This document shows positions 16,701-26,186 of a stretch of 64,000 nucleotides of DNA, piece by piece. A program made the position numbers and the translations under genes. Source of the stretch: an uncultured Draconibacterium sp. (GTDB taxonomy: Bacteria > Bacteroidota > Bacteroidia > Bacteroidales > Prolixibacteraceae); the NCBI RefSeq assembly GCF_963676735.1, contig NZ_OY781464.1, forward strand, positions 4,807,001 to 4,871,000. Direction: 5' to 3'. Within the stretch, counting starts at the first letter, position 1; each line of letters begins with the position of its first letter. Below the pieces are notes generated by a model. It did no database searches and was not told the DNA's origin. It saw nothing but the letters and a program-made list of their open reading frames with translations.

Positions 16701-18857
16701 TTAGCGAACAATAGTCATTTCATCAATCAGGTTTTGTGCACCGGCGTAAATGTCAACCACCCAAAGCACAAACCGTATGTCAACATTGATACAACGTTGC
16801 AGCTTGTCTTCAAAATCAAGGTCGCCGCTCATGGCTTCCCAGTTGCCATCAAAAGCAATACCAATTAACTCGCCTTTTCCATTAATTACCGGGCTTCCCG
16901 AGTTTCCTCCGGTAATGTCGTTGTCGGTAATAAAACAGGTACGTAGTTTACCGTCTTCATCGGCATACTGTCCGAAATTTTCATCCAGCAACAGTTCTTT
17001 CATTCGGGCAGGTACGTCAAATTCATAATCGCCCGGAATTTCTTTCTCCAGGTAGCCATCGGTTGTGGTGTAATACTTATACGTTACGCCATCGAGCGGG
17101 TCGTAAGGCATTACGGTGCCGTAGGTTAAGCGCATGGTTGAATTGGCATCCGGATAGAATTTTTTGTCCGGTTGCATTTCCATTAATCCCGCCACAAATA
17201 ATCTTCTTCCTTTTAGCAGTTGATCGTTGCCGCTTCTTAGTTTCATCGATGTTGAACGGTACATATCAAAAATATCGCTGGCTGCTGCCAGTGCCATATC
17301 CTTCTTCAAAACTTTTGCTGATGGAGCCTCAAGAAATGCAGCTAATTCTTCTTTGCTGTCAAAAATGGTTTTCTGGAACATTTTTGCAGCATATTTTTCA
17401 TAGTCGCCTTTATACTTTTGCTGAATTTCATTAAAGAAATCAGGGTGGTAGGCAGAAGGATTATTTTGTGCGTAAATTTCAAGCAGGGCAGCAACAATTT
17501 TTTCGTCGGTAGCAGCATCGTAATCTTTAAAATAGCCATCTAACGAGGCTTTTAAACGAGCCGTAAACGCTTCAATTTTATCTTTGTTTTCTTCGGGTTT
17601 CTCCAGCAAATCCATTAACTGGCTGGCACGCGATGCAAACATAAAAATCTCCGGGCCTCGCAAAAGAGCTTCAGCTGCATATTCCATTGCTTTTTCAGCT
17701 TCTACATTTTTATAAGCCTCTTCAATTAGCGGAAGTGCTTCACCATACTTTGCTTTGCGCTCGCTGTTGGCATTTACCCACTGGCTAAACTCTTGCTCCA
17801 GTTCTTCTTTCTGAGCAATAATGCCAAGCTTTGTTAAGGCTTCGTTTTGGCCAATGGCATTTTTATAGTAGTTGGCACTACGCGCATGTTTCGATGCATA
17901 TTGGATTTTTGCCTTTTGGCTGGTGGCCATGTAATCGGCAATAATGTCCAGTTTTTTCTCGCGAACAGTAATGCGTGCCGTATTGGTTACTTTCATGGTA
18001 TAGTCGATACCCCACGATGTTTTGTAACGGTTTGTTCTGCCCGGGTAACCAAACACCATGGCAAAATCATCCTCTTTCACTCCTTTTAGCGAAATAGGCA
18101 GGTGATGTTTCGGCTGGTAAGGAACATTGTCTTCTGCATATTCGGCCGGCTTCCCATCAGGTCCGGCGTAAACACGAAACATGGCGAAATCGTTGGTATG
18201 ACGAGGCCACATCCAGTTGTCGGTATCGCCACCAAATTTACCAAGTGCTTGTGGAGGGGCACCTACCAAACGCACATCCTTAAAGGTTTCGGTTACAAAC
18301 AGAAAGTATTGATTGGCATTAAAAAAATCTCTGATGTAAACTTCGAAGTGGGTATCGCCTTTTGCTTCTTTTTCCAACTCGTGAATAGTGGCATCAATTT
18401 TCTGTGCCCGTTCACTTTCGCTCATTTCAGCATTAACTTCAGCCAAAACTTTTGCCGTAACATCTTCAACCGATACAAGAAAAGTTACTGTTTTACCCGG
18501 ATTCGGAAGCTCTTCTTCTTTCGACATTGCCCAAAAACCATCCTGAAGGTAATCGTGCTCAACGCTCGAGTGTTGTTGAATTTCGCCAAATCCGCAGTGA
18601 TGGTTGGTTAAAAGTAGTCCATCTTTTGAAATAACTTCGGCGGTACAAGAACCGCGGTCGAGGGCAACAATTGCATCTTTAAGGCTCGATTGATTAATGC
18701 TGTAAATATCTTCAGCACTCAACTCGCACCCCATATTTTGCATGGTGTTAATGTTTAACTTGTGAATTAACGAAGGTAGCCACATGCCTTCTTTTGCAAC
18801 TGCCGAGCTAAAAATGAAAACAGTCAGCAGCAGTAGTAAATTTAATTTTCTCATCAT
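16701..18857 (-). CDS. dpp7: S46 dipeptidyl-peptidase, DPP7-like
   Basis: The 718-residue exported serine peptidase removes dipeptides from peptide N-termini in the periplasm. A signal peptide (about 1-21) precedes KEGMWLPSL, the mature start typical of S46. The chymotrypsin-like catalytic His is in LTNHHCGFG (about 87) and Ser in TGGNSGSPV (about 653). Family work shows that the residue 18 after this Ser separates DPP7 (Gly, hydrophobic P1) from DPP11 (Arg, acidic P1); here it is Gly in IAFDGNWEAMSGD, so a DPP7-like specificity is predicted. The gene is monocistronic with its own terminator. Confidence 0.93.
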   Translation of the reverse strand: MMRKLNLLLLLTVFIFSSAVAKEGMWLPSLIHKLNINTMQNMGCELSAEDIYSINQSSLKDAIVALDRGSCTAEVISKDGLLLTNHHCGFGEIQQHSSVEHDYLQDGFWAMSKEEELPNPGKTVTFLVSVEDVTAKVLAEVNAEMSESERAQKIDATIHELEKEAKGDTHFEVYIRDFFNANQYFLFVTETFKDVRLVGAPPQALGKFGGDTDNWMWPRHTNDFAMFRVYAGPDGKPAEYAEDNVPYQPKHHLPISLKGVKEDDFAMVFGYPGRTNRYKTSWGIDYTMKVTNTARITVREKKLDIIADYMATSQKAKIQYASKHARSANYYKNAIGQNEALTKLGIIAQKEELEQEFSQWVNANSERKAKYGEALPLIEEAYKNVEAEKAMEYAAEALLRGPEIFMFASRASQLMDLLEKPEENKDKIEAFTARLKASLDGYFKDYDAATDEKIVAALLEIYAQNNPSAYHPDFFNEIQQKYKGDYEKYAAKMFQKTIFDSKEELAAFLEAPSAKVLKKDMALAAASDIFDMYRSTSMKLRSGNDQLLKGRRLFVAGLMEMQPDKKFYPDANSTMRLTYGTVMPYDPLDGVTYKYYTTTDGYLEKEIPGDYEFDVPARMKELLLDENFGQYADEDGKLRTCFITDNDITGGNSGSPVINGKGELIGIAFDGNWEAMSGDLDFEDKLQRCINVDIRFVLWVVDIYAGAQNLIDEMTIVR

Positions 18858-19100
18858 ATTACTTGTTCTAATCTAAAATTTGTTGCAAATATAGTTTTTC
18901 AGAATACTTAACAACGTGATTTTTATCTCATTTGTTCAGGCGAAGGTTTCAGAAGAAAGTCGCTTGAATCTACTTTTTTAATCGCTTTGCCGGTGTGTTT
19001 TTTACTTTCATGTAAAATCCTTAGGCATGGTTTTAACATTTGTATTTGATTGCTTGTTTGAATTACACGATAAATGTTATATTGAAATAAAAATTTAAAA

Positions 19101-20105
19101 ATGAGTCGTTACCTGAGAATTATTATGTGGGTGTTGTTTTTGGCAGCACTGTTTGTAGCAATTGCTTATTTTTTGCCCGGAACCGTTGTGGTTGAGCGCA
19201 GTACCGTTATTCAGGCATCGCCAAAAACCGTTTATGCACAAATTGTTGATTTGCATCAATGGAATAAATGGTCGAGGTGGAATCAAATGGACACTACCAT
19301 GAAGGTGGAGTATAAAAATTATGGAGTTGGACAAGGCGCAGGCTACAGTTGGGAAAGCCAAAATAAAAATGTGGGAAGTGGAGCCATCGAAATTACTAAG
19401 GCCAAACCTTTTGAAAGCATTGAGTTGAGCTTAAACTTTATGCAACAGGGAAATGCATTGAGTAATTTTGTACTAACATCAAAAAACGACAGCACATTGT
19501 TACAATGGACACTTTCATACGATGTAGTTAATAACCCCTTTGCCCGTTGGTTTGGATTAATGATGCCCAAATATATTGGTGCCGATTTTGAGTATGGATT
19601 AACCCGAATTAAAGCCTTAAGCCAGGCTATTGAAGAGGCACAGGATTATGTTGTGCTTCTGCAAGAAACACAGGCCATAAATTACGCAGGTATACGCGAA
19701 ACGGTTCCGTTTATTGAAATTAGCCTGAAAATGGGTGAAATGTATGGCGAAATCAGCGGCTTTCTGGCAAGTAAGCAGCTTGAGATGACGGGAATGCCAT
19801 TTGCCATGTATCATTTAATGAATGAAGAAGACATTGATTTGGAATGCGGAATACCGATAGCCGAAGTGGTAGAAGGGAACAACAAGGTAATGACTGCCAG
19901 TTTGCCTGCCTTAACTTGTGCAACAGTTGACTATTACGGCGACTACACTAATTTGCAGGATGGCCATGCTGCGATACAAAAATGGATGGAAGCACATGGC
20001 TTTGCTCTATCCGGTGCACCCCTGGAGTTTTATATTACCGATCCCGGGCAGGAACCCGATCCGGAGAAATGGTTAACGCGAATATGCTACCCGGTTGAGC
20101 AATAA
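19101..20105 (+). CDS. SRPBCC-domain plus GyrI-like effector-binding protein
   Basis: The 334-residue protein has an N-terminal membrane anchor (about 7-26), a START/SRPBCC (polyketide cyclase-like) domain (about 30-175, VIQASPKTVYAQIVDLHQWNKW) and a GyrI-like/AraC effector-binding domain (about 185-333, INYAGIRETVPF, then PVEQ at the end). Both are small-molecule-binding folds without an attached DNA-binding part. Ligand and process are unknown. It precedes the M23 gene by 68 bases but no operon link is certain. Confidence 0.8.
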   Translation: MSRYLRIIMWVLFLAALFVAIAYFLPGTVVVERSTVIQASPKTVYAQIVDLHQWNKWSRWNQMDTTMKVEYKNYGVGQGAGYSWESQNKNVGSGAIEITKAKPFESIELSLNFMQQGNALSNFVLTSKNDSTLLQWTLSYDVVNNPFARWFGLMMPKYIGADFEYGLTRIKALSQAIEEAQDYVVLLQETQAINYAGIRETVPFIEISLKMGEMYGEISGFLASKQLEMTGMPFAMYHLMNEEDIDLECGIPIAEVVEGNNKVMTASLPALTCATVDYYGDYTNLQDGHAAIQKWMEAHGFALSGAPLEFYITDPGQEPDPEKWLTRICYPVEQ

Positions 20106-20173
20106 CACTTGGTTAAAAATACCTAAACAACAGGGCTATGTCTCAATTCTTTCTAAATTTGTAGCGCTTAAAA

Positions 20174-21031
20174 ATGTTTAGGGTGGAAGAAAAGAAGTTT
20201 TTTGATAAACTAAAAAATCAATACCGGTTAATAATTTATAACGATACAACTTTTCAGTCGGTTTGGAGCATGAAGCTTTCGCGACTGAAAGTGTTTACGG
20301 TTACCAGTTTAACATCGGCAGTTCTGGTAATTCTGGTAATTTTATTGATTGCCACAACCGGTTTGCGCGAGTATATTCCGGGTTACCCCAAGGCCGAGTA
20401 TCGACAAATGTTGGTGCGAAATGCCCTGGTGGTTGATTCTTTAGAGCAGGAACTTGCAAAACGCGACCAGTTCTTTAAAGGAATACAGGCAATAATGTCG
20501 GGTGAAGTTCCTGAAGATGACCTCTCGGCAACTACAGAAATTAGTAACGATGAGGTTGAATTTAAAGCGTATAATCACGATTCGGTTTTTCAGGATAAAT
20601 TATTAGCCGAACAACTTAGTCTTTCTATTCAAAATAATAATTCAGGCGTTACCCAATTGAGCCAGATTCATTTTTTTGTTCCGGTAAAGGGTATTGTTTC
20701 GCAACATTTTAAAAATACACCCGACCACTTTGGTATTGATTTGGTGAGCGAACCCAATGCGCGCATCTCGTCGGTGCTTGATGGTACGGTAATTTTTGCC
20801 GGGTGGACATTGGAAACCGGATATGTTGCTTATATTCAGCATGAAAGCAATCTGGTGTCGGTGTATAAACATAATGCTGAGTTACTAAAAAAGACAGGAC
20901 AAGGCGTGCGGGCCGGCGAAGCAATAGCTATAATCGGTAACACCGGAGAGCTAACTAGCGGACCACACTTGCATTTTGAATTGTGGCACGATGGAAGAGC
21001 GCTTGACCCTGAACAGTACATTGATTTTTGA
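20174..21031 (+). CDS. M23 family peptidoglycan endopeptidase-like protein
   Basis: The 285-residue protein has a short cytoplasmic N-terminus, one transmembrane helix (about 40-63, TSLTSAVLVILVILLIATTG), a periplasmic linker with coiled-coil tendency and a C-terminal LytM/M23 domain (about 180-283). The zinc ligands are present: H and D in HFGIDLV, and both histidines of GPHLHFELW, so it should be active. It acts on cell-wall peptide cross-links or activates other hydrolases. dxr begins 2 bases after its stop, so the two are co-transcribed. Confidence 0.9.
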   Translation: MFRVEEKKFFDKLKNQYRLIIYNDTTFQSVWSMKLSRLKVFTVTSLTSAVLVILVILLIATTGLREYIPGYPKAEYRQMLVRNALVVDSLEQELAKRDQFFKGIQAIMSGEVPEDDLSATTEISNDEVEFKAYNHDSVFQDKLLAEQLSLSIQNNNSGVTQLSQIHFFVPVKGIVSQHFKNTPDHFGIDLVSEPNARISSVLDGTVIFAGWTLETGYVAYIQHESNLVSVYKHNAELLKKTGQGVRAGEAIAIIGNTGELTSGPHLHFELWHDGRALDPEQYIDF

Positions 21032-21033
21032 AA

Positions 21034-22194
21034 ATGAAAAAAAGAATAGCAATTCTCGGGTCAACAGGATCAATCGGAACCCAGGCACTTGAGGTAATCG
21101 AACAAAATCCGGAATTATTTGAAGTTGAGGTTTTAACGGCCAACAACAGTGTTGAGCTGCTGATTAAACAGGCAAAAAAATTTCAACCCAATGTGGTGGT
21201 AATTGCCAATATGGGCAACTATCGGCTGGTTTCGAATGCACTTGAGGACGAAGATATTAAAGTTTATGCCGGCGACGAGGCATTAAACCAGGTAGTTGAA
21301 ATGGATACCATTGATTTGGTGCTTACGGCCATGGTTGGCTATTCGGGGCTCATTCCAACCTATAATGCCGTTAAAGCCGGGAAAAAAATTGCCCTTGCCA
21401 ACAAAGAAACCCTGGTTGTTGCCGGTGAAATAATTACCCGTGCTGCACGCGAGAAGGGTGTTGATTTACTGCCTGTAGACTCCGAACACTCGGCTATTTT
21501 TCAGTGTTTGGTGGGCGAATTTATGAACCCGATAGAGAAAATATACCTTACCTGTTCGGGTGGGCCCTTCAGGGGAAAAAGCTTTGACGAACTGCAACAC
21601 GTAACTGTTGACGATGCCCTTGCACATCCCAATTGGGACATGGGAGCCAAAATTACCATCGATTCAGCAACGCTCATGAATAAAGGCTTTGAGGTAATTG
21701 AAGCTCACTGGTTGTTTGGTTTACCGGCATCAAAAATTGATGTAATTGTACATCTGGAATCAATTATTCACTCCATTGTGCAGTTTGAAGATGGGTCGAT
21801 GAAAGCCCAAATGGGACTGCCCGATATGAAGCTGCCCATTCAATATGCAATGGGATTTCCCAACAGAATTCAGAATAACTTCCCACGTTTCAACTTTTTA
21901 GACTACCCAAGCTTAAATTTTGAGCAGCCAAATACAGAAATTTTTCGTAACCTTGCACTCTCTTTTGCCGCAATGGAGAAAGGTGGTAATTTGCCATGTG
22001 TTCTTAATGCAGCAAACGAGATTGTGGTAGAGGCTTTTCTGAAAAGAAAAATAAACTTTTTACAGATGCCCGTAATTATTGAAAAAGCCATGGATAAGGT
22101 TGCGTTTATTGAAAAACCCGGCCTGAATGATTTAATTGAAACAAACAACGAAACAAGAACACTAACATCGTTGTTAACAGAAAACAAAATTTAG
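21034..22194 (+). CDS. dxr: 1-deoxy-D-xylulose-5-phosphate reductoisomerase
   Basis: The 386-residue enzyme makes 2-C-methyl-D-erythritol-4-phosphate in the MEP isoprenoid pathway using NADPH. The start is ATG 21034 (MKKRIAILGSTGSIGTQ), two bases after the M23 stop; a TTG six bases earlier is less likely. Signatures are the NADPH fold GSTGSIG, ALANKETLVVAG, LLPVDSEHSAIFQ with metal-binding acids, CSGGPFRG, MGAKITIDSATLMNKGFEVIEA and the C-terminal NAANEIVVEAF. It is followed 10 bases later by rseP, a gene order common in Bacteroidota. Confidence 0.97.
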   Translation: MKKRIAILGSTGSIGTQALEVIEQNPELFEVEVLTANNSVELLIKQAKKFQPNVVVIANMGNYRLVSNALEDEDIKVYAGDEALNQVVEMDTIDLVLTAMVGYSGLIPTYNAVKAGKKIALANKETLVVAGEIITRAAREKGVDLLPVDSEHSAIFQCLVGEFMNPIEKIYLTCSGGPFRGKSFDELQHVTVDDALAHPNWDMGAKITIDSATLMNKGFEVIEAHWLFGLPASKIDVIVHLESIIHSIVQFEDGSMKAQMGLPDMKLPIQYAMGFPNRIQNNFPRFNFLDYPSLNFEQPNTEIFRNLALSFAAMEKGGNLPCVLNAANEIVVEAFLKRKINFLQMPVIIEKAMDKVAFIEKPGLNDLIETNNETRTLTSLLTENKI

Positions 22195-22204
22195 AGAAGA
22201 TTGA

Positions 22205-23545
22205 ATGGAGTCGATATTAATTAAAACAGCACAATTACTTTTAAGTTTATCCATATTGGTGGTTCTGCACGAGGCAGGTCACTTTATGTTTGCCCGACTT
22301 TTTAAAACCCGCGTAGAAAAATTCTACCTCTTTTTTAATCCCTGGTTCTCTTTATTTAAAATACAAAAAGGCGAAACCGAATACGGAATTGGCTGGTTAC
22401 CACTGGGTGGCTATGTAAAAATCTCGGGAATGATAGATGAGTCGATGGACAAGGAGGCGATGAAGTTGCCACCAAAAGATTATGAGTTCAGGGCAAAACC
22501 GGCCTGGCAGCGTTTGCTTATTATGCTGGGTGGCGTTTTAATGAATTTTATTTTTGCCATGGTAATTTACATTGGTGTTTTATATGCCTGGGGCGAACAA
22601 TACCTGCCCACCGAAAATGTAAAATACGGCATTGTTGTTAACGAAGTTGGCGAGCAGATTGGTTTTAAAACAGGCGATAAAATTCTTACGGTCGATAATC
22701 AGTACATCGAGCAGTTTAATAAAATTGTACCAACCATTGTGTTAGATGGTGCAAAAACGGTGCAGGTGGAACGCAACGGGGAAAAAACAGAGGTTGAAAT
22801 TACCGGCGAAGATTTGGCGCTTCTACTAAAAAGTAAGGGTATTTGGGAAGAACGAATTCCGTATGATATACAGATTGGGCGTTTGGCAAAAGATATGCCG
22901 GCTGTTAATGCCGGGTTTGAAGTAGGCGATGTGCTTGGAGCAGTTGACGGCAAGGCTTTTGATTATTACGACCAGTTTACGGCTTACCTCGAATCAAATG
23001 TAAACCAGGAAGTAACATTTGAAATTACCCGCAACGGACAAGCAATGACGCAAAGTGTTACCGTTAACGAAGATGGTAAAATTGGTTTTAACCCGGCATT
23101 TAATAACCCGGAAGGCTTGTTCGAATATAAAACCATAAAATACGGTTTCTTTGAGTCTATTCCGGCAGGTATAAACCGTGGTGTTCAAACCACCGGAAAT
23201 TACCTGAAACAGTTTAAGCTATTCTTTAAAAAAGAAACAAAAGCATACGAATCATTAGGTGGTTTTGCCACTATCGGGAATATATTTGCACCAACCTGGG
23301 ATTGGGCACATTTCTGGAACATGACGGCCTTTATCTCCATCATCCTGGCCATTATGAACCTGCTGCCAATACCCGCATTAGATGGCGGACATGTAATGTT
23401 TTTATTCGGCGAAATGATTACCGGCCGGAAACCCGGAGAAAAATTTCTGGAATATGCACAAATTGCCGGAATGGTATTACTTTTGGCCTTAGTACTTTAT
23501 GCAAATGCCAACGATATAATAAAAATGATTAACGGCACATTTTAA
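22205..23545 (+). CDS. rseP: RIP zinc metalloprotease (site-2 protease)
   Basis: The 446-residue intramembrane protease has the HExxH motif HEAGHFMFARLF (about residue 20) in the first transmembrane helix, a central helix (LIMLGGVLMNFIFAMVIYIG), two PDZ-like domains (about 140-310) and the third catalytic ligand in NLLPIPALDGGHVMF near residue 390. It cleaves membrane-bound anti-sigma factors and remnant signal peptides; the single-span putative anti-sigma protein at 11700-12398 is one imaginable client. It lies in the M23-dxr-rseP run. Confidence 0.95.
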   Translation: MESILIKTAQLLLSLSILVVLHEAGHFMFARLFKTRVEKFYLFFNPWFSLFKIQKGETEYGIGWLPLGGYVKISGMIDESMDKEAMKLPPKDYEFRAKPAWQRLLIMLGGVLMNFIFAMVIYIGVLYAWGEQYLPTENVKYGIVVNEVGEQIGFKTGDKILTVDNQYIEQFNKIVPTIVLDGAKTVQVERNGEKTEVEITGEDLALLLKSKGIWEERIPYDIQIGRLAKDMPAVNAGFEVGDVLGAVDGKAFDYYDQFTAYLESNVNQEVTFEITRNGQAMTQSVTVNEDGKIGFNPAFNNPEGLFEYKTIKYGFFESIPAGINRGVQTTGNYLKQFKLFFKKETKAYESLGGFATIGNIFAPTWDWAHFWNMTAFISIILAIMNLLPIPALDGGHVMFLFGEMITGRKPGEKFLEYAQIAGMVLLLALVLYANANDIIKMINGTF

Positions 23546-23590
23546 GTAAAAAAAACTATTTTTGTTTTTGAACCAATTAACTTATTTGAT

Positions 23591-23791
23591 ATGAATTTAT
23601 TTGTTGTAGCAGGATTTATCGGACCTCAGGAAATAATTATCATTTTAATTATTGTTTTACTTCTTTTTGGTGGACGTAAAATTCCGGAATTAATGAAAGG
23701 CCTTGGAAAAGGAATGAAAGAATTTAAAAATGCCACAAAAGAAGACGAGGCGGAAGATAAAAAATCGGATACCGGAAAAATTGAAAGTTAA
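23591..23791 (+). CDS. tatA: Sec-independent translocase subunit TatA/TatE
   Basis: The 66-residue protein has a very short N-terminus, one membrane helix (IIIILIIVLLLFGG, about 16-29), the conserved FGG-x-K-IPEL hinge and amphipathic helix (GKGMKEFKNA), and a charged tail. This is the pore-forming Tat subunit exporting folded proteins. No tatC is visible in the window. It is closed by a strong terminator. Confidence 0.92.
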   Translation: MNLFVVAGFIGPQEIIIILIIVLLLFGGRKIPELMKGLGKGMKEFKNATKEDEAEDKKSDTGKIES

Positions 23792-23813
23792 TTAATATCG
23801 TACCAGATATTAC

Positions 23814-23849
23814 AAATCCCGTTCTGTAATGCAGCGACGGGATTTTTTG
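23814..23849 (+). terminator. Rho-independent terminator after tatA
   Basis: AATCCCGT (23815-23822) and ACGGGATT (23837-23844) form an 8-bp stem with a 14-base loop followed by a T-run. It ends the M23-dxr-rseP-tatA transcript. Confidence 0.85.
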
Positions 23850-23948
23850 TACTACCTCAGGCTGGTTATTGCTTTGGGTAATTTGTTTTATTGCAATATG
23901 GTAAGGTTTTTGTTGATGGTGCGGAAAATCCAAAAAAAAGCTGATAAT

Positions 23949-24992
23949 ATGAAAACATTTAACCACCTTGTTTTACTAGTTTTTGCTGCCACAATTCTGT
24001 TGTCGTGCGGAGCCGATTCAACTCAAATGTATACCAACATTACCGGAAAAGCCGGAGAAATGGTGGTCATTGTTTCGAAAGAATCCTGGGAGGCTGAGCC
24101 CGGAAAAATTATGCGCGAAACACTGGCACAGTCTCATGCCGGATTACCACAGGATGAACCGATGTTCGACTTGATTGATATCCCTCATGCCGCATTTAAA
24201 GATATTTTTAAAACCGCACGAAACATTGTACGCACCAGTATATCTGCAAATACTGAAAAATCGGGAATAAGTTTTACCGATGACGTGTGGGCTTACCCGC
24301 AGGCAACCGTGCTTATTACAGCAAAAACTGCCGACGAGTTTGTGCAGATTTTTGAGGAAAACAAGGATAAAATCTTATCGTATTTTGTTGCTGCCGAGAA
24401 AGAACGCATTACAATGAATTACCGAAAAGTATACGAAAAAGCTGTATTCAATACTCTAAATACAGAACTGGGAATAACCATGCAGGTTCCTCCGGGATTT
24501 AGAATAATGGAAAAACAAAAAGATTTTATTTGGGTGCAGTATGATACGCCCGACATTATTCAGGGAATTGTTGTTTACACCTATCCTTATGTTTCGGATA
24601 GTGCATTTACTGTTGATTATCAGTTGCCAATACGCGACAGTTTATTAAAAAAATATGTTCCTGGGCCAACCGAAGGCAGTTATATGACAACCGAAAAACG
24701 TATCGATCAGATATTTAATGTGTTGAAACACAACGGAAATTACGCTGCCGAAATGCGTGGCCTTTGGCGGGTTGAAAATGATTTTATGGGAGGGCCTTAC
24801 ATTGCCCTTTCGGAGTTGGATGCCTCAAACCAACGCGTTATTAATGCCTTTGGCTTTGTTTATGCGCCCAGCAAAGACAAACGTAATTTTTTGCGCCAGG
24901 TAGAAGCGATGATTTATTCGCTTAAACAAAATAACCAGGCCGATAACGACAAGTTAAACCAGCAAGATGTTGAAATACAGGTAGAAGGATAA
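23949..24992 (+). CDS. DUF4837 family lipoprotein
   Basis: The 347-residue protein starts at ATG 23949 (MKTFNHLVLLVFAATILLSCG), which gives a classic lipoprotein signal with the lipobox LLSC; the longer frame would run through the tatA terminator. The GKAGEMVVIVSKESWEAEPG start and VPPGFRIMEKQKDFIWVQYD region match the DUF4837 family, which is found almost only in Bacteroidota. Function is unknown. A bidirectional hairpin separates it from metF. Confidence 0.82.
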   Translation: MKTFNHLVLLVFAATILLSCGADSTQMYTNITGKAGEMVVIVSKESWEAEPGKIMRETLAQSHAGLPQDEPMFDLIDIPHAAFKDIFKTARNIVRTSISANTEKSGISFTDDVWAYPQATVLITAKTADEFVQIFEENKDKILSYFVAAEKERITMNYRKVYEKAVFNTLNTELGITMQVPPGFRIMEKQKDFIWVQYDTPDIIQGIVVYTYPYVSDSAFTVDYQLPIRDSLLKKYVPGPTEGSYMTTEKRIDQIFNVLKHNGNYAAEMRGLWRVENDFMGGPYIALSELDASNQRVINAFGFVYAPSKDKRNFLRQVEAMIYSLKQNNQADNDKLNQQDVEIQVEG

Positions 24993-25023
24993 ATTGGATT
25001 CCTTCTTTTGGAATAAAAAAATA

Positions 25024-25050
25024 AGGCTGGAAAATGAAAATTTCCAGCCT
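25024..25050. terminator. Bidirectional terminator between DUF4837 gene and metF
   Basis: AGGCTGGAAA (25024-25033) and TTTCCAGCCT (25041-25050) form a perfect 10-bp stem with A-rich and T-rich flanks on both sides, placed between convergent genes. Confidence 0.9.
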
Positions 25051-25076
25051 AATTTTTTACTTGTATTGTTTGTGCT

Positions 25077-26030
25077 TTAAAACGCAGCCTTAATAATTTC
25101 GCTTACATTGTCGGAAATACCGTAGGTGTAAATGTGCAACGAAGGAACATTGTTGGCCACCAAATCTTTCGATTGATAAATGGCCCACTCGGTACCTACA
25201 CGTCTGGCATCGTCGTTATTTTTGCACTTTGCCAGTTCTTTTGATAAATCTTGTGGCAGGTCGATACTAAAAATTTTTGGCAGCACGGTAAGCTGGTTTT
25301 TCAGGTTAATGGGTTTAATACCCGGAATAATGGGAACGGTAATTCCTATTTCGCGGCACCTGTTTACAAAGTTGTAGTATACCTGGTTATCAAAAAACAT
25401 TTGCGTTACAATATAATCGGCACCCTCATCCACTTTTTGTTTCAGGTAAAGCATGTCCTGTTCCATGTTAGGCGATTCGAAATGCTTTTCAGGATAAGCT
25501 GCAACTCCAATGCAGAAGTCAAGTGGCGAGTTGTTTTTCAGGTCCTCTTCCAGGTATTTTCCTTTGCCCAGGTCTTTAATCTGCTTAACCAGCTCGTTGG
25601 CATTGGCATTTCCTCCCGGTGTAGGCTGAAAAACATGTTGTCCTTTTAATCCGTCACCACGCAGGGCCAAAACATTGTTGATCCCCAGAAAATTAAGGTC
25701 GATTAAAACGTGTTCTGTTTCGCTGCGAGTAAAGCCACCACATAAAATATGAGGCACCACGGGTATTCCGTACTTGTGTTGTATGGCTGCAGCAACGGCA
25801 ACTGTTCCCGGGCGTTTACGAACCGTACGTTTTTCAATTTTACCATTGGGAAGTTCCTTGAACTCCACTTCGTCGCGGTGGGTGGTAATGTTAATGTATT
25901 TCGGATCAAATTCGGTTAAACTCTCGATGGTACGGTGTAAACGCGATACATCGTTTCCTTTTAATGGCGGAAGCAACTCAAAAGAGAATACCGTTTTTTT
26001 TGCCTGGTTTATGGTATCAATAACTTTCAT
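25077..26030 (-). CDS. metF: 5,10-methylenetetrahydrofolate reductase
   Basis: The 317-residue flavoprotein reduces methylene-THF to methyl-THF, the methyl donor for MetH. TIM-barrel signatures are FSFELLPPLKG at the N-terminus with the catalytic Glu, YINITTHRDEVE, HILCGGFTRSE, ALRGDG and the C-terminal VTQMFFDNQVYYNF and PIIPGIKPI. It lies 156 bases downstream of metH on the same strand and so sits in the same methionine locus, although it may have its own promoter in the gap. Confidence 0.95.
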   Translation of the reverse strand: MKVIDTINQAKKTVFSFELLPPLKGNDVSRLHRTIESLTEFDPKYINITTHRDEVEFKELPNGKIEKRTVRKRPGTVAVAAAIQHKYGIPVVPHILCGGFTRSETEHVLIDLNFLGINNVLALRGDGLKGQHVFQPTPGGNANANELVKQIKDLGKGKYLEEDLKNNSPLDFCIGVAAYPEKHFESPNMEQDMLYLKQKVDEGADYIVTQMFFDNQVYYNFVNRCREIGITVPIIPGIKPINLKNQLTVLPKIFSIDLPQDLSKELAKCKNNDDARRVGTEWAIYQSKDLVANNVPSLHIYTYGISDNVSEIIKAAF

Positions 26031-26186
26031 CTGTAGTCTGTTTTACAACAACAAATTTAACAAATTCGAACCTGTTCGTTGGTTTGGCCGTATAAATACC
26101 GCTTCAATCCGTGTTTTTTTAATGAATTGATATAATTTACGCCGGGCATACAGGGTTCGATACTCTGTTTAATGCTTGTTTTGGCT

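Noticed and set aside
18102..18611. Antisense 169-codon frame inside the S46 peptidase gene
   Set aside because: Shadow frame; the opposite strand has an intact catalytic protein with signal peptide and triad.
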